Shown: one piece after another, positions 9,197 through 17,624 of the stretch
How positions within the stretch are numbered: position 1 is the stretch's first letter
Layout of the letters: each line of letters begins with the position of its first letter
Assembly: GCA_965230275.1 (NCBI GenBank)
Contig: CBDDKO010000002.1
Coordinates: 2,232,001 to 2,296,000, forward strand
Reading direction: 5' to 3'
Source of the DNA: JAJRRS01 sp965230275
GTDB taxonomy: Bacteria; Planctomycetota; Phycisphaerae; Phycisphaerales; Phycisphaeraceae
DNA: 64,000 bases
Made by a program: the position numbers and the translations under genes
Notes under the pieces: model-generated
Seen by the model: only the letters and a program-made list of their open reading frames with translations
The model's database searches: none
What the model was told of the DNA's origin: nothing

Positions 9197-11578
9197 ATGA
9201 ATCCTGTCGCTCGCTACATGCGTTGGCTGCACACCCGCTGGCCGGCCGGTCAGGTCGAGAAGCTGCCCGTGGTCAACCCCGACGGGTCCACAGCCGTGCC
9301 CGGCCTGTACGTCGTCGGCGACATCACCGGTATCCCCCTGCTCAAGTTCTCCTCCGACACCGGCGCACGCGCGGTCCAGACGATCCTCGCCGACCCGTCG
9401 TTCCAAAAACGTGAACAAGGCGCACAGCGCGACGGCAGGCCCGTGCTCGACCTGGTCGTCATCGGCGCGGGCGTCTCCGGCGTGGCCGCGGCGATCGAGG
9501 CGCGCAAGAGCAACCTGGCCTTCGAACTGCTCGAAGCCTCCGAAGCCTTCTCGACGATCGTCAACTTCCCCAAAGGCAAGCCGATTTTCACCTACCCCAC
9601 CGACATGACCCCCGCCGGGGAACTGCAGTTCGGTGAACAGTCCGCCATTAAGGAAGGCTTGGTCGAGCAGCTCACCGGCTACCTCAACGAATACGACATT
9701 GAGCCCAAGCCCATCCGCGCCGAACGCATCGCACGCAAGGGCGGGCTGCTGGAAGTCGTCAACCCCAAGGGCGACAACCTGCTCGCCCACCGCGTCATCG
9801 TCGCCATCGGACGATCCGGCAACTTCCGCAAGCTCGGTGTACAAGGCGAGAACCTCGACAAGGTCTACAACCGCCTGCACGACCCAAAAGACTACTGCGG
9901 CAAGAAGGTCCTGATCGTCGGCGGCGGCGACTCGGCGATGGAAACCGCGATCGCGCTGGGCTCATGCGGCAGCGACGTCACCCTCAGCTACCGCAAGCCC
10001 GAGTTCAGCCGGCCCAAACCCGAGAACGTCGAAAAACTGCAACAACTCGCCGCCGATCCCAACACCGGCGTCGATGTCGAAACCGTTGACGGCGACCGCG
10101 TCACCACGCCCTCCGGCGAGTACATGGAGCCCGGCCACGGCGGCAGCGTCACGCTGATGATGGCCAGCCACGTGAAAGCGATCCGCGCCGACGAGGTCAC
10201 ACTCACCGACGCCGACGGCAACGACCAGACGATCCCAAACGAATCCGTCTTCACCATGATCGGCCGGGAAGCGCCGCTGGACTTCTTCCGCCGCTCCGGC
10301 GTGCCGATCAATGGCGAGCGCAGCACGAAGTGGTGGATCAGCTTCGCGGTGGTCCTGGCGCTGTTCACGTTCGTCTACCACTGGAAGAAACCCGGCGCGG
10401 GCATCCCGGTCGGTGACTACTTCAAGAACAACGAGCTGTTCCCCTACAAGGTCCCCGAGTGGATGAACAGCTTAAGCAGCGCCTTCGCCGACCCGGCACA
10501 CCTCTTCGGGACGATCAATAATTCGCTGGGTTCCCCGGGCTTCTATTACTCGTTGGCGTACTGCGTGGTCATGCTGGTTTTTGGCATCCGCCGGATCAAG
10601 CGGCGCAAAACCCCTTACATCACCGCGCAGACATGGACGCTGTTAGCCGTGCAGTGGATACCGCTGTTTATCCTGCCCTATATCCTGCTGCCGTGGATGG
10701 GCAACAACGGGCTGTTCGACGGCGGGGCCTTGGGCTGGCTGGCGGATCAACTGTTCCCGCGTGTCGACTGGGACCCCAACGGCCGGGCGTATTACCACGC
10801 CTTCGGCTTCATCCTCGCCTGGCCGCTTTTCGTCTGGAACGTCTTCACCAGCGAGCCGATGTGGCTCTGGCTGGCGATCAGTTTCCTGCAGACGTTCGTG
10901 ATCATCCCGCTGATGATCTGGCGCTGGGGCAAGGGCGCGTACTGCGGGTGGATCTGCTCCTGCGGCGGGATGGCCGAGACGCTCGGGGACGCCCACCGCC
11001 AGAAGATGCCGCACGGCCCGCTGTGGAACCGGCTGAACATGATCGGCCAATTCTTCCTGGTGGTGTGTTTAATGTTGTTGGCGACGCGGATCGGCGCGTG
11101 GGTCTGGCCCGGTTCGATCATGGATAAGACGTACACGGCCGTGCTCAACGGCATCCCGGTGTTTAACTACGTCTGGTTCATCGACCTGCTGTTCGCCGGC
11201 ATCATCGGCTTCGGGTTCTACTTCCACCTCTCCGGCCGGGTCTGGTGCCGGTTCGCCTGCCCGCTTGCGGCGCTGATGCACATCTACGCCCGGTTCAGCC
11301 AGTTCCGTATCCTCGCCGACAAGAAAAAGTGCATCTCCTGCAACGTCTGCACCAGCGTCTGCCACCAGGGCATCGACATCATGAACTTCGCCAACAAGGG
11401 CCTGCCCATGGAGGACCCCCAGTGTGTGCGGTGCTCGGCCTGCGTGCAGAGCTGCCCGACCGGCGTGCTGAGCTTCGGGCGCATCAACCGCAAGACCGGC
11501 AAGGTACTCGGCATCGATTCGCTGGGCGCTTCACCCGTGCGCATGGCCGAACTGACCGTTAACGGGAATACGATCTAA
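9197..11578 (+). CDS. Fused FAD/NAD(P) oxidoreductase and NapH-like 4Fe-4S membrane protein
   Basis: A 793-residue fusion. Residues 1-60 carry a VPGLYVVGDITGIPLLK segment that normally ends a thioredoxin-reductase-type flavoprotein. Next come a full FAD-binding motif (VVIGAGVSGVAAAIEA, near 90) and an NAD(P)-binding motif (LIVGGGDSAMETAIALG, near 240). From about residue 375 there are several transmembrane helices with NapH/CcoG-type cysteine clusters (YCGWICSCGG near 582, WCRFACPLAAL near 683). Two classic [4Fe-4S] motifs close the protein (CISCNVCTSVCHQG near 711, CVRCSACVQSCPTG near 742). It presumably moves electrons between NAD(P)H and a membrane or periplasmic acceptor; the partner is unknown. 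The start ATG follows GAGGGAGG. Confidence 0.85.
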   Translation: MNPVARYMRWLHTRWPAGQVEKLPVVNPDGSTAVPGLYVVGDITGIPLLKFSSDTGARAVQTILADPSFQKREQGAQRDGRPVLDLVVIGAGVSGVAAAIEARKSNLAFELLEASEAFSTIVNFPKGKPIFTYPTDMTPAGELQFGEQSAIKEGLVEQLTGYLNEYDIEPKPIRAERIARKGGLLEVVNPKGDNLLAHRVIVAIGRSGNFRKLGVQGENLDKVYNRLHDPKDYCGKKVLIVGGGDSAMETAIALGSCGSDVTLSYRKPEFSRPKPENVEKLQQLAADPNTGVDVETVDGDRVTTPSGEYMEPGHGGSVTLMMASHVKAIRADEVTLTDADGNDQTIPNESVFTMIGREAPLDFFRRSGVPINGERSTKWWISFAVVLALFTFVYHWKKPGAGIPVGDYFKNNELFPYKVPEWMNSLSSAFADPAHLFGTINNSLGSPGFYYSLAYCVVMLVFGIRRIKRRKTPYITAQTWTLLAVQWIPLFILPYILLPWMGNNGLFDGGALGWLADQLFPRVDWDPNGRAYYHAFGFILAWPLFVWNVFTSEPMWLWLAISFLQTFVIIPLMIWRWGKGAYCGWICSCGGMAETLGDAHRQKMPHGPLWNRLNMIGQFFLVVCLMLLATRIGAWVWPGSIMDKTYTAVLNGIPVFNYVWFIDLLFAGIIGFGFYFHLSGRVWCRFACPLAALMHIYARFSQFRILADKKKCISCNVCTSVCHQGIDIMNFANKGLPMEDPQCVRCSACVQSCPTGVLSFGRINRKTGKVLGIDSLGASPVRMAELTVNGNTI

Positions 11579-11621
11579 ACAGTAACCAACCAACAGACAC
11601 CGATTGATAAGGAAACCTGAC

Positions 11622-12425
11622 ATGATGATTCGTTTTGCATGGCTGCTGATCTTGTTTACCGCCGCTATCCCGACTATGGCGGGTGAGTCACACGACTTCC
11701 ACAAGCAGTTCGCCGACAAGATCGGCAAGGCCCACGGGATCGAAGCCTACCGCTCCCACGCGGCGCTGCAGGCGGACATCACCGTGTTGTTCGGCGGAGC
11801 GACCATGCTGCAAGGGACCGTGACGTTCGACACCCCGGTCGGACAATCAAGGATCGAAACAAACGACGGCGTCGTGATGGTACTCGACGGGCAGGACGCC
11901 TGGGTCGCCCCGGGCGATGCACCGATCCCGCCGGGCATGGCGCGGTTTCACCTGCTGACCTGGCCCTATTTTATCGCCGCCCCGTTCAAGCTCGCTGACC
12001 CCGGCACGCATATGAAAGATGCCGGTATGACCACCCTGGTTGAAGACCGAAGCCTCCCCGCCGGCAAGCTCACCTTCGCGCCCGACACCGGCGACGCCCC
12101 CGACGACTGGTACATCGTCTACCGCGACAAGGCAAACGACCGGCTCGCCGCGCTCGCCTACATCGTGACCTACGGCAACACCAAAGAAGCAGCCGAGGAA
12201 GAACCGCACGCCGCGGCCTACGAGGCGGTGGAGCAGATCGACGGCGTGGCCGTACCTACCAAGCTGAGCTTCTGGAACTGGTCGCCGGACAAGGGCCTGG
12301 TTGGTGAGCAGATCGGATCGCTTGAACTGACTAACATCCGTTTCGTAACACCTGACGAAGACACATTCACCAAACCCGAGGGGGCACACCTCGACGCGCC
12401 CGCTTCTGCAAGTAAAGAGGATTAA
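11622..12425 (+). CDS. Secreted protein, LolA/DUF6503-like
   Basis: A 267-residue protein with a signal peptide (MMIRFAWLLILFTAAIPTMAGES). The mature part has alternating beta-strand-like segments (TMLQGTVTFDTPVGQSRIET, DGVVMVLDGQDAWVAPGD, KLTFAPDTGDAPDDWYIVYRD, DGVAVPTKLSFWNW). These recall the half-barrel LolA fold and DUF6503-type proteins; that is a resemblance, not a firm call. The ATG at 11622 follows AAGGA by eight bases. The gene lies 43 bases after the redox fusion and two bases before glutamate dehydrogenase, so the three may be co-transcribed. Confidence 0.6.
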   Translation: MMIRFAWLLILFTAAIPTMAGESHDFHKQFADKIGKAHGIEAYRSHAALQADITVLFGGATMLQGTVTFDTPVGQSRIETNDGVVMVLDGQDAWVAPGDAPIPPGMARFHLLTWPYFIAAPFKLADPGTHMKDAGMTTLVEDRSLPAGKLTFAPDTGDAPDDWYIVYRDKANDRLAALAYIVTYGNTKEAAEEEPHAAAYEAVEQIDGVAVPTKLSFWNWSPDKGLVGEQIGSLELTNIRFVTPDEDTFTKPEGAHLDAPASASKED

Positions 12426-12427
12426 TC

Positions 12428-13741
12428 ATGACCACCGACGCCGCACCCGCACCCACCGACAGCCTCTTCGCCGACGCCATCGCACGCCTGGACGACGCCG
12501 GCAAGATCGCAGGGCTCGACCCCGAGGTCGTCGAGCTGCTCCGCCACCCCAAGGCCATCCTTCATATGTCGATCCCCGTGCGGATGGACGACGGGTCGCT
12601 GCGCGTCTTCGAGGGCTACCGCGTCCGGCATAACAACAGCCGGGGCCCGACCAAAGGCGGCATCCGCTACCACCCCGACGTCAGCCTCGACGAGGTCAAG
12701 GCCCTGTCGTTCTGGATGACCTGCAAGTGCGCCGTCGTCGGCATCCCCTTCGGCGGGGGCAAGGGCGGGATCACCGTCAACCCGCGCGAGCTATCCAACA
12801 TGGAGCTCGAGCGCCTGTCGCGCGGCTTCATCCAGCAGGCCGCCGACTTCATCGGGCCCGACGTCGATATCCCCGCGCCCGATGTCTATACCAACGCCCG
12901 GATCATGGGCTGGATGATGGACGAATACTCCACGATCCGCCGTCAGTACAGCCCCGGCGTGATCACCGGCAAGCCCATCCCCATGGGCGGCAGCCTCGGC
13001 CGCGATCAGGCCACCGGCCGCGGCGCGTACGTCTGCATCAAGGAACTTGAAAAGAAGAAAAAGTGGAACCCCGGCGACATCACCGTCGCCGTCCAGGGCT
13101 TCGGCAACGCCGGGCAGCACGTCGCAAAACTGCTGCACGCCGACGGGTACAAGCTGGTCGCGGTCAGCGATTCGCGCGGCGGGATCTACAAGCCCGACGG
13201 GTTCGACGTGCCCAGCCTGATCCAATTCAAGAATGAGTCGCGCCAGCTCAAGGCCGTGTACTGCGAGGGCTCGGTCTGCGAAGTCATCGACGCCGAGACG
13301 GTCACCAACGACCAGCTGCTCGAGTTGGACGTGGACGTCCTGATCCCCGCGGCCCTGGAGAACCAGATCACCGAGGACAATGTCAGCAACACCAAGGCCG
13401 AGGTCATCGTCGAGGTCGCCAACGGCCCGACCACGCCCGAGGCGGACAAGGCCCTGGCCCAGCGCGGCACGCTGCTGATCCCGGACATCCTCGCCAACGC
13501 CGGCGGCGTGACCGTCAGCTACTTCGAGTGGGTCCAGAACCGCGAGGGCCTGTACTGGCCGGAGAACGAGGTCCTCGACCGGATGGACAAGGTGATGAGC
13601 GAATCGTTCAACGCGGTCTACGACCTGATGCAGGACCACCAGACCGACATGCGCAACGCCGCCTACGCCCACGCCCTGAAACGCATCGGCGAGGCCGTCG
13701 AGGCCGGCGGCACCCAACGCTACTTCGGTCAGGCGGATTGA
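12428..13741 (+). CDS. gdhA: Glutamate dehydrogenase (Glu/Leu/Phe/Val family)
   Basis: Interconverts glutamate and 2-oxoglutarate plus ammonia. The N-terminal substrate domain has the glycine-rich PFGGGKGGI loop with a substrate-binding Lys, preceded by GPTKGGIRYHP, which also carries a conserved Lys. VDIPAPDVYTNARIMGWMMDEY follows. The C-terminal Rossmann domain has VAVQGFGNAGQHVAKLL. The length of 437 residues matches hexameric bacterial enzymes. The start ATG is two bases after the stop of the preceding secreted-protein gene and follows AGAGG. Cofactor preference cannot be read with certainty. Confidence 0.93.
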   Translation: MTTDAAPAPTDSLFADAIARLDDAGKIAGLDPEVVELLRHPKAILHMSIPVRMDDGSLRVFEGYRVRHNNSRGPTKGGIRYHPDVSLDEVKALSFWMTCKCAVVGIPFGGGKGGITVNPRELSNMELERLSRGFIQQAADFIGPDVDIPAPDVYTNARIMGWMMDEYSTIRRQYSPGVITGKPIPMGGSLGRDQATGRGAYVCIKELEKKKKWNPGDITVAVQGFGNAGQHVAKLLHADGYKLVAVSDSRGGIYKPDGFDVPSLIQFKNESRQLKAVYCEGSVCEVIDAETVTNDQLLELDVDVLIPAALENQITEDNVSNTKAEVIVEVANGPTTPEADKALAQRGTLLIPDILANAGGVTVSYFEWVQNREGLYWPENEVLDRMDKVMSESFNAVYDLMQDHQTDMRNAAYAHALKRIGEAVEAGGTQRYFGQAD

Positions 13742-13775
13742 CGCGAACCACGTCTCACACAACAGTCCTCCCCCC

Positions 13776-13849
13776 GTTTAGCGGCGGATCGAAGATCCGT
13801 GCGGTATTACGCCGCGCACAACCCGGCGATCTGCGATCGCCCGCTAAAC
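13776..13849. repeat. 22-bp imperfect inverted repeat, probable terminator or dispersed palindrome
   Basis: Arms 13776-13797 (GTTTAGCGGCGGATC...) and 13828-13849 match at 19 of 22 positions when one is reverse-complemented. The 30-base loop itself contains a smaller hairpin (GTGCGG/CCGCGCAC). It lies between the gdhA stop and the PAC2 start. No T-run follows, so an intrinsic terminator is possible but not typical; a REP-like dispersed repeat is equally likely. Confidence 0.6.
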
Positions 13850-13919
13850 TGTCCTTCATCAACATCCAAGATAGAATAGATTGACCAAACCCTAGACCCT
13901 GGACCCCAGACCCTCGCCT

Positions 13920-14789
13920 ATGCCCCCCACCGCCCTGTATTACGATCAGCTCCCCAAGATGCCCGGCGCACGCATGGTCATCGCGCTGGACGGCTGGATG
14001 GACGGTGGGGAGGTTTCCACCGGCACGGTCGGCTGGCTGATCGATCAGCTCGGCGCCGACGAGATCGCCCACATGTCGCCTGACCTGTTCTACCTGGTCA
14101 ACTTCCCCGGCTCGATGGAAGTCACCGCCATGTTCCGCCCGCACGTGGACATCGAGGACGGCGTGGTCAAGTCCTACCAGGAGCCGACCAACACCTTCTT
14201 CGCCTCACAGGAGCACAACCTCATCCTCTTCCAGGGCGAGGAACCCAACAACGCCTGGCAGCTCTACAGCGACTGCGTCTTCCACATCGCCAAAGAGGTC
14301 GGCGTCAGCTCGATCTACTTCATCGGCAGCTTCGGCGGGGTCGTCCCGCACACCCGTGAGCCCCGCCTGTTCGCCACCGTCTCCGATCCCGTGATCAAGC
14401 CCGGGCTTGAGACACTCGGCATCAAGTTCAGCAACTACGAGGGCCCGGCCAGCGTCGCCACCCACATGCTGACCCGCGCCCTGGAGGCCGGCTTCACCAT
14501 GGCCAACCTCTCCGCCGAGATCCCCGCCTACATCGAGGGCATCAACGCCAAGAGCATCGAGGCCGTCGCCCGCAAGCTCGCAGTCATCCTGGACCTGAAC
14601 CTGAACTTCGAAAAGCTCCGCAAAACCAGCGACCGTTGGGAACGCAAGCTCAACAAAGCCGTCTCCGAGAAGGAAGAACTCGTTGAACACATCGAGAAGC
14701 TCGAAGAGGACTACGACCACGAGGTCTTCGACACCCAGATGGACGATCTCAAAGACTTCCTGAAGAAGCAAGGCGTGCGGGTGGATTAG
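13920..14789 (+). CDS. PAC2 family protein
   Basis: A 289-residue protein with the PAC2 (proteasome assembly chaperone 2) fold signatures: ALDGWMDGGEVSTGTVGWLID at the N-terminus, IYFIGSFGGVVPHTREP in the middle, and SVATHMLTRALEAGFTMANLSAEIPAYI. A charged helical tail follows (WERKLNKAVSEKEELVEHIEKLEEDYD), probably a coiled coil. Bacterial PAC2 proteins occur in actinobacteria, planctomycetes and others; their role is not settled. The gene is alone between gdhA and an insertion sequence. Confidence 0.8.
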   Translation: MPPTALYYDQLPKMPGARMVIALDGWMDGGEVSTGTVGWLIDQLGADEIAHMSPDLFYLVNFPGSMEVTAMFRPHVDIEDGVVKSYQEPTNTFFASQEHNLILFQGEEPNNAWQLYSDCVFHIAKEVGVSSIYFIGSFGGVVPHTREPRLFATVSDPVIKPGLETLGIKFSNYEGPASVATHMLTRALEAGFTMANLSAEIPAYIEGINAKSIEAVARKLAVILDLNLNFEKLRKTSDRWERKLNKAVSEKEELVEHIEKLEEDYDHEVFDTQMDDLKDFLKKQGVRVD

Positions 14790-14877
14790 CGCCACTATCA
14801 CCTGTTGATGGCCGTCCTCCCCGCGCAGGCGGGGGTCCATGCCTTTGGAATTCTAAGAAGACTGGATTCCCGCCTGC

Positions 14878-15855
14878 GGGCTTTATGCGCCATTTTATCT
14901 AACCGCTGGCGCTAACAAGCGTTCGCGCCCATACTGGTGGACCACTTACTCGACCTCACCGAGAAGGAGTCACCAGCATGGAACGCGAACTGTGGAACAT
15001 CTTAACGGCCCAACTCACCGTCATGTCAACCCTCGTCCGACGCCGGCGGTTTGTGCATCCCACCGCACGCATCCTTAGGGTCTACCTCTGGGCGGTGCTG
15101 CACGACCGACCGGTGTATTGGGCGTGTGAGCGTCGCCACTGGGTCGGCGTCAAGCCGCCGGCGGCGTTGCCGGATCAGTCGACCATGAGCCGGCGTCTGG
15201 CCCGGCCCGAAACCCGTCGGGCACTCGATCAACTGATGGATCGACTCGAGCCTCAAACACAACACGCCCTGACCCTGCGTATCGACGGCAAGCCGTTGGC
15301 CGTCGCCAAGCACAGCGTCGACCGGCGCGCGACGATCGGCCGTGGCGCCGGCGGGTTCCAGAAGGGCTACAAACTCCACGCGATTTATGCCGAGAATAAC
15401 CGCCCCGTCGCCTACCGTGTCGCGCCGATGAACGTCGACGAACGCATCGCCGCCAAGCAGATGATCGAACAAGAACAACTGGGCGAGGGCTACCTGCTGG
15501 CCGACGCCAACTACGAGACCAACCCGTTGTACGACCAGGCCGCCGGGGCCGGGCGGGTGCTGGTGACGCCGCGCCGCTTCCGCCACGCCAAGGGGCTGGG
15601 CCAGTCACGCGTGCACAGCGAGCACCGTGTGGCCATGATCCAGCGGATGCGTGCGCCTTCACCGTTCATCCGCCAACTACTTAGCACCCGTCGCAGCGTC
15701 GAGACGCGCTTCGCCAACCTCTGCAACTTCGGCGGCGGCCTGACCCACCTGCCGCCGTGGGTGCGTGGCCGCCGTGTCGAGCCTTACGTCACCGCCAAAA
15801 TCCTGATCCGCCTCGCCCGCGACCATGCGATCCGGAAAGGGGTTGCATAAAGCCC
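14878..15855. mobile_element. Complete insertion sequence, 978 bp, IS4/IS5-like transposase
   Basis: Bounded by an 11-bp perfect inverted repeat: GGGCTTTATGC at 14878-14888 and GCATAAAGCCC at 15845-15855. It contains a single transposase gene. The transposase stop codon lies inside the right terminal repeat. A target duplication cannot be defined clearly. The flanks read as the two halves of a REP-like hairpin, so the target was probably a palindrome. Confidence 0.8.
14978..15850 (+). CDS. DDE transposase, IS4/IS5-like
   Basis: A 290-residue transposase. A likely catalytic triad is visible: Asp103 in LRIDGKPL, Asp176 in LLADANYET and Glu242 in RRSVETRFANL. GGFQKGYKLHAIY between the first two acids is typical of DDE_Tnp_1 transposases. 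The N-terminus has a helical, basic region (LVRRRRFVHPTARILRVYLW) suited to DNA binding. An AAGGAG lies eight bases before the ATG. The frame is intact from terminal repeat to terminal repeat, so the element may still be mobile. Confidence 0.85.
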   Translation: MERELWNILTAQLTVMSTLVRRRRFVHPTARILRVYLWAVLHDRPVYWACERRHWVGVKPPAALPDQSTMSRRLARPETRRALDQLMDRLEPQTQHALTLRIDGKPLAVAKHSVDRRATIGRGAGGFQKGYKLHAIYAENNRPVAYRVAPMNVDERIAAKQMIEQEQLGEGYLLADANYETNPLYDQAAGAGRVLVTPRRFRHAKGLGQSRVHSEHRVAMIQRMRAPSPFIRQLLSTRRSVETRFANLCNFGGGLTHLPPWVRGRRVEPYVTAKILIRLARDHAIRKGVA

Positions 15856-15911
15856 CTATGCGGGAATGACGGATAGGTCTTAGTCACGCATCAGGCAACT
15901 AGCACTAGCGC

Positions 15912-15938
15912 AAAAAACAACCCCGGCGTGGACCGGGG
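15912..15938 (-). terminator. Intrinsic terminator downstream of tRNA-Gln
   Basis: Read on the minus strand, the hairpin CCCCGG-TCCACG-CCGGGG is followed by TTGTTTTTT. It lies 27 bases past the 3' end of the tRNA gene, in the right place and orientation to end its transcript. Confidence 0.85.
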
Positions 15939-15964
15939 CTTCGATCACTTCAATTCACTTAAAA

Positions 15965-16036
15965 CAGGCCCACAGGGACTCGAACCCCGACTAAGTGGAC
16001 CAGAACCACTCGTGCTACCAATTACACCATGGGCCT
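15965..16036 (-). tRNA. tRNA-Gln (anticodon CTG)
   Basis: A 72-base cloverleaf on the minus strand. The acceptor stem is AGGCCCA/TGGGCCT with discriminator G, and the D-arm has GTAATTGGTAGCAC. The anticodon stem AGTGG/CCACT encloses the loop TTCTGGT, which gives anticodon CTG. The T-arm is CGGGG-TTCGAGT-CCCTG. The CCA end is not encoded. It reads CAG codons. Confidence 0.95.
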
Positions 16037-16106
16037 TCGGTGTAAGGCGTTTCGCCTTGATGTCAGACGGGTGATGCTAAGCCTGGACCGCCCCGCCGTC
16101 AAGGCC

Positions 16107-16258
16107 GGAAAGAAAGCAGGAAACCCAGGAAATGGGGAAAGCAGGAAATGAAGGCGGTCCTGTACGACAGTTGCTGATCAGCCGTAAGTAGATCACAGAC
16201 GGCTCGACTCTGCTCTATTTCCTGTTTTCCTGCGATTCCTGCTTTCCTGCTTTATCCA
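16107..16258. repeat. CAGGAAA inverted-array element, copy 1
   Basis: The left arm 16107-16149 has GAAAGCAGGAAAC, CCAGGAAATG and GGAAAGCAGGAAATG in series. The right arm 16214-16258 has the same motif inverted (TTTCCTGTTTTCCTGC, then GATTCCTGCTTTCCTGC). About 64 unrelated bases separate them. The right arm codes for the C-terminus of the HAD gene (AGKQESQENRK). Two more copies, at 17625 and 26691, have the same design with different spacers. Confidence 0.75.
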
Positions 16259-16898
16259 ACAACTCACTCAGCGGCATCTCGTCTAGCCCACCCAGCACCA
16301 GGTCCGCGTGATCGAAGCCCTGATCCGCCGTCATGTGGGTCGGCACGGCCACGGCAAACATCCCCGCGGCCTTAGCGGCCGTCACGCCCAGGGCGGTATC
16401 TTCCAGCGAAAGCGTCGCCTTGGGATCAGCACCCAGTAACTCACAGGCCCGCAGGTACGGGTCCGGATCGGGCTTGTGGCGCTCGGTGTCCTCGGCACAG
16501 ACGGTGGTCCGGAACTTCTCGTATAAGCCTATCCGCTTCAGGTGCCCGTCCACCCACCGATGGCTCGAACCCGACGCGACCGCCAGCTTCAGCCCCATCG
16601 CTTTGGCATCCTCGATCAACTCGCGCACGCCAGGCTGGGTCGGCTGCTCGGCCAGATGACCGGCAACGACCTCGCGGTACTGCGCAACCACCGCATCGAT
16701 ATCCAATTCGCGCCCAAGCTCGGCCGCCAACCGGCGTGGGAACCGCTCGATCCCGACAGGTCGCCCCATCACCTCCAGCCATGCCGACTCGGGCAACGGC
16801 CGACCAAACGACGCGAACACATCGCGCCAGGCGCGCCACTGCGGGTGCTCCGTCTCCAGGATCAAACCATCAAAGTCAAAGACGATCGCTTCGATCAT
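16215..16898 (-). CDS. HAD-superfamily hydrolase, phosphoglucomutase/phosphatase-like
   Basis: A 227-residue HAD subfamily IA protein. Motif I is VFDFDGLILETE (nucleophile and acid Asp), motif II is VASGSSHRW, motif III includes the Lys of ERHKPDPDPYLRA, and motif IV is SLEDTALGVTAAKAAGM. These fit beta-phosphoglucomutase-like or phosphoglycolate-phosphatase-like enzymes; the substrate cannot be read. Its ATG overlaps the rpe stop (ATGA), so the pair is coupled, and a phosphoglycolate or sugar-phosphate substrate would fit. The last eleven residues, AGKQESQENRK, are encoded by the CAGGAAA repeat and are probably not part of the fold. Confidence 0.85.
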   Translation of the reverse strand: MIEAIVFDFDGLILETEHPQWRAWRDVFASFGRPLPESAWLEVMGRPVGIERFPRRLAAELGRELDIDAVVAQYREVVAGHLAEQPTQPGVRELIEDAKAMGLKLAVASGSSHRWVDGHLKRIGLYEKFRTTVCAEDTERHKPDPDPYLRACELLGADPKATLSLEDTALGVTAAKAAGMFAVAVPTHMTADQGFDHADLVLGGLDEMPLSELLDKAGKQESQENRK

Positions 16899-17623
16899 GA
16901 CGCGGCGGCCCTGATCGCTTGGATGGCGGCGGCGCGGTCGGATTGACCAAACACTGCGCTGGCGGCAACAATCACATCGACCCCGACCGCCACGGCGTCG
17001 CCGACGGTGTCGGGCCCCAGCCCGCCGTCCATCTCGATCCGTGTGCCGTCGCCGACGCGCTCTTTAAGCCAGCGCGCCTTCTCAAGTACCTCCGGCATGA
17101 ACGCCTGCCCGGAGAAGCCGGGATTCACACTCATCACCAAAACCATCGCCAGATCGTCAAGGTACGGCCCGACCCCCGCTTCAAGCTCAGCGATCGTCGT
17201 CGGCGGATTCACGACCATCCCCGGCTGCATCCCCGCGTCACGGATACGCTTGATCAGCTCGGCCGGGTCATACCCGCCCTCGGACGCCGGCTTGAACGGG
17301 TCGCAGACCTCAAGGTGAAACGTAAAGACGTTCGCCCCGGCTTGGGCGAAGGGGTCGATATAGTCACCGGGGTTCTCGACCATCAGGTGGGCGTCAAGAC
17401 AGACATCCGGGACATTCCGACGCACGCCCGCGATCATGTCCGCGCCCATCGTCAGGTTCGGGGCGAAGTGCCCGTCCATCACGTCCACATGCAACAGGTC
17501 CGCGCCATGGGCAAGCACGTCACGGCATTCCTCAGCCATCCGGCCGAAGTCCGCGGAGAGGATCGAAACAGCCAGCAGCGGCCGATTCGGCTTTTGGGTG
17601 ATATCCAGCATGCCGGACATCAT
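16895..17623 (-). CDS. rpe: Ribulose-phosphate 3-epimerase
   Basis: Interconverts ribulose 5-phosphate and xylulose 5-phosphate in the pentose phosphate pathway. The TIM-barrel signatures are present: VSILSADFGRM, LLHVDVMDGHFAPNLTMG with the catalytic Asp and metal-binding His, DAHLMVENP, VMSVNPGFSGQ and EMDGGLGPDTV. The length of 242 residues is slightly above the usual 220 because of a leader (MMSGMLDITQKPNRPL); ATG at 17611 is an alternative start. It overlaps the downstream HAD gene. Confidence 0.95.
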   Translation of the reverse strand: MMSGMLDITQKPNRPLLAVSILSADFGRMAEECRDVLAHGADLLHVDVMDGHFAPNLTMGADMIAGVRRNVPDVCLDAHLMVENPGDYIDPFAQAGANVFTFHLEVCDPFKPASEGGYDPAELIKRIRDAGMQPGMVVNPPTTIAELEAGVGPYLDDLAMVLVMSVNPGFSGQAFMPEVLEKARWLKERVGDGTRIEMDGGLGPDTVGDAVAVGVDVIVAASAVFGQSDRAAAIQAIRAAAS

Positions 17624-17624
17624 A

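Larger units (their letters stand above)
14815..15872. repeat. REP-like palindromic repeat interrupted by an insertion sequence
   Basis: The left part, from about 14815, has a hairpin CCCCGCGCAGGCGGGG followed about 40 bases later by GGATTCCCGCCTGC (ending 14877). The matching half, CTATGCGGGAATGACGG, resumes after the insertion sequence at 15856-15872. Rejoined, CCCGCCT and GCGGG form a second hairpin of the same kind, so the 978-bp element appears to have landed inside it. The repeat lies just downstream of the PAC2 gene and might also serve as its terminator. Confidence 0.65.

Noticed and set aside
12791..13762. A 323-codon minus-strand frame opposite gdhA
   Set aside because: Antisense shadow of glutamate dehydrogenase without motifs.
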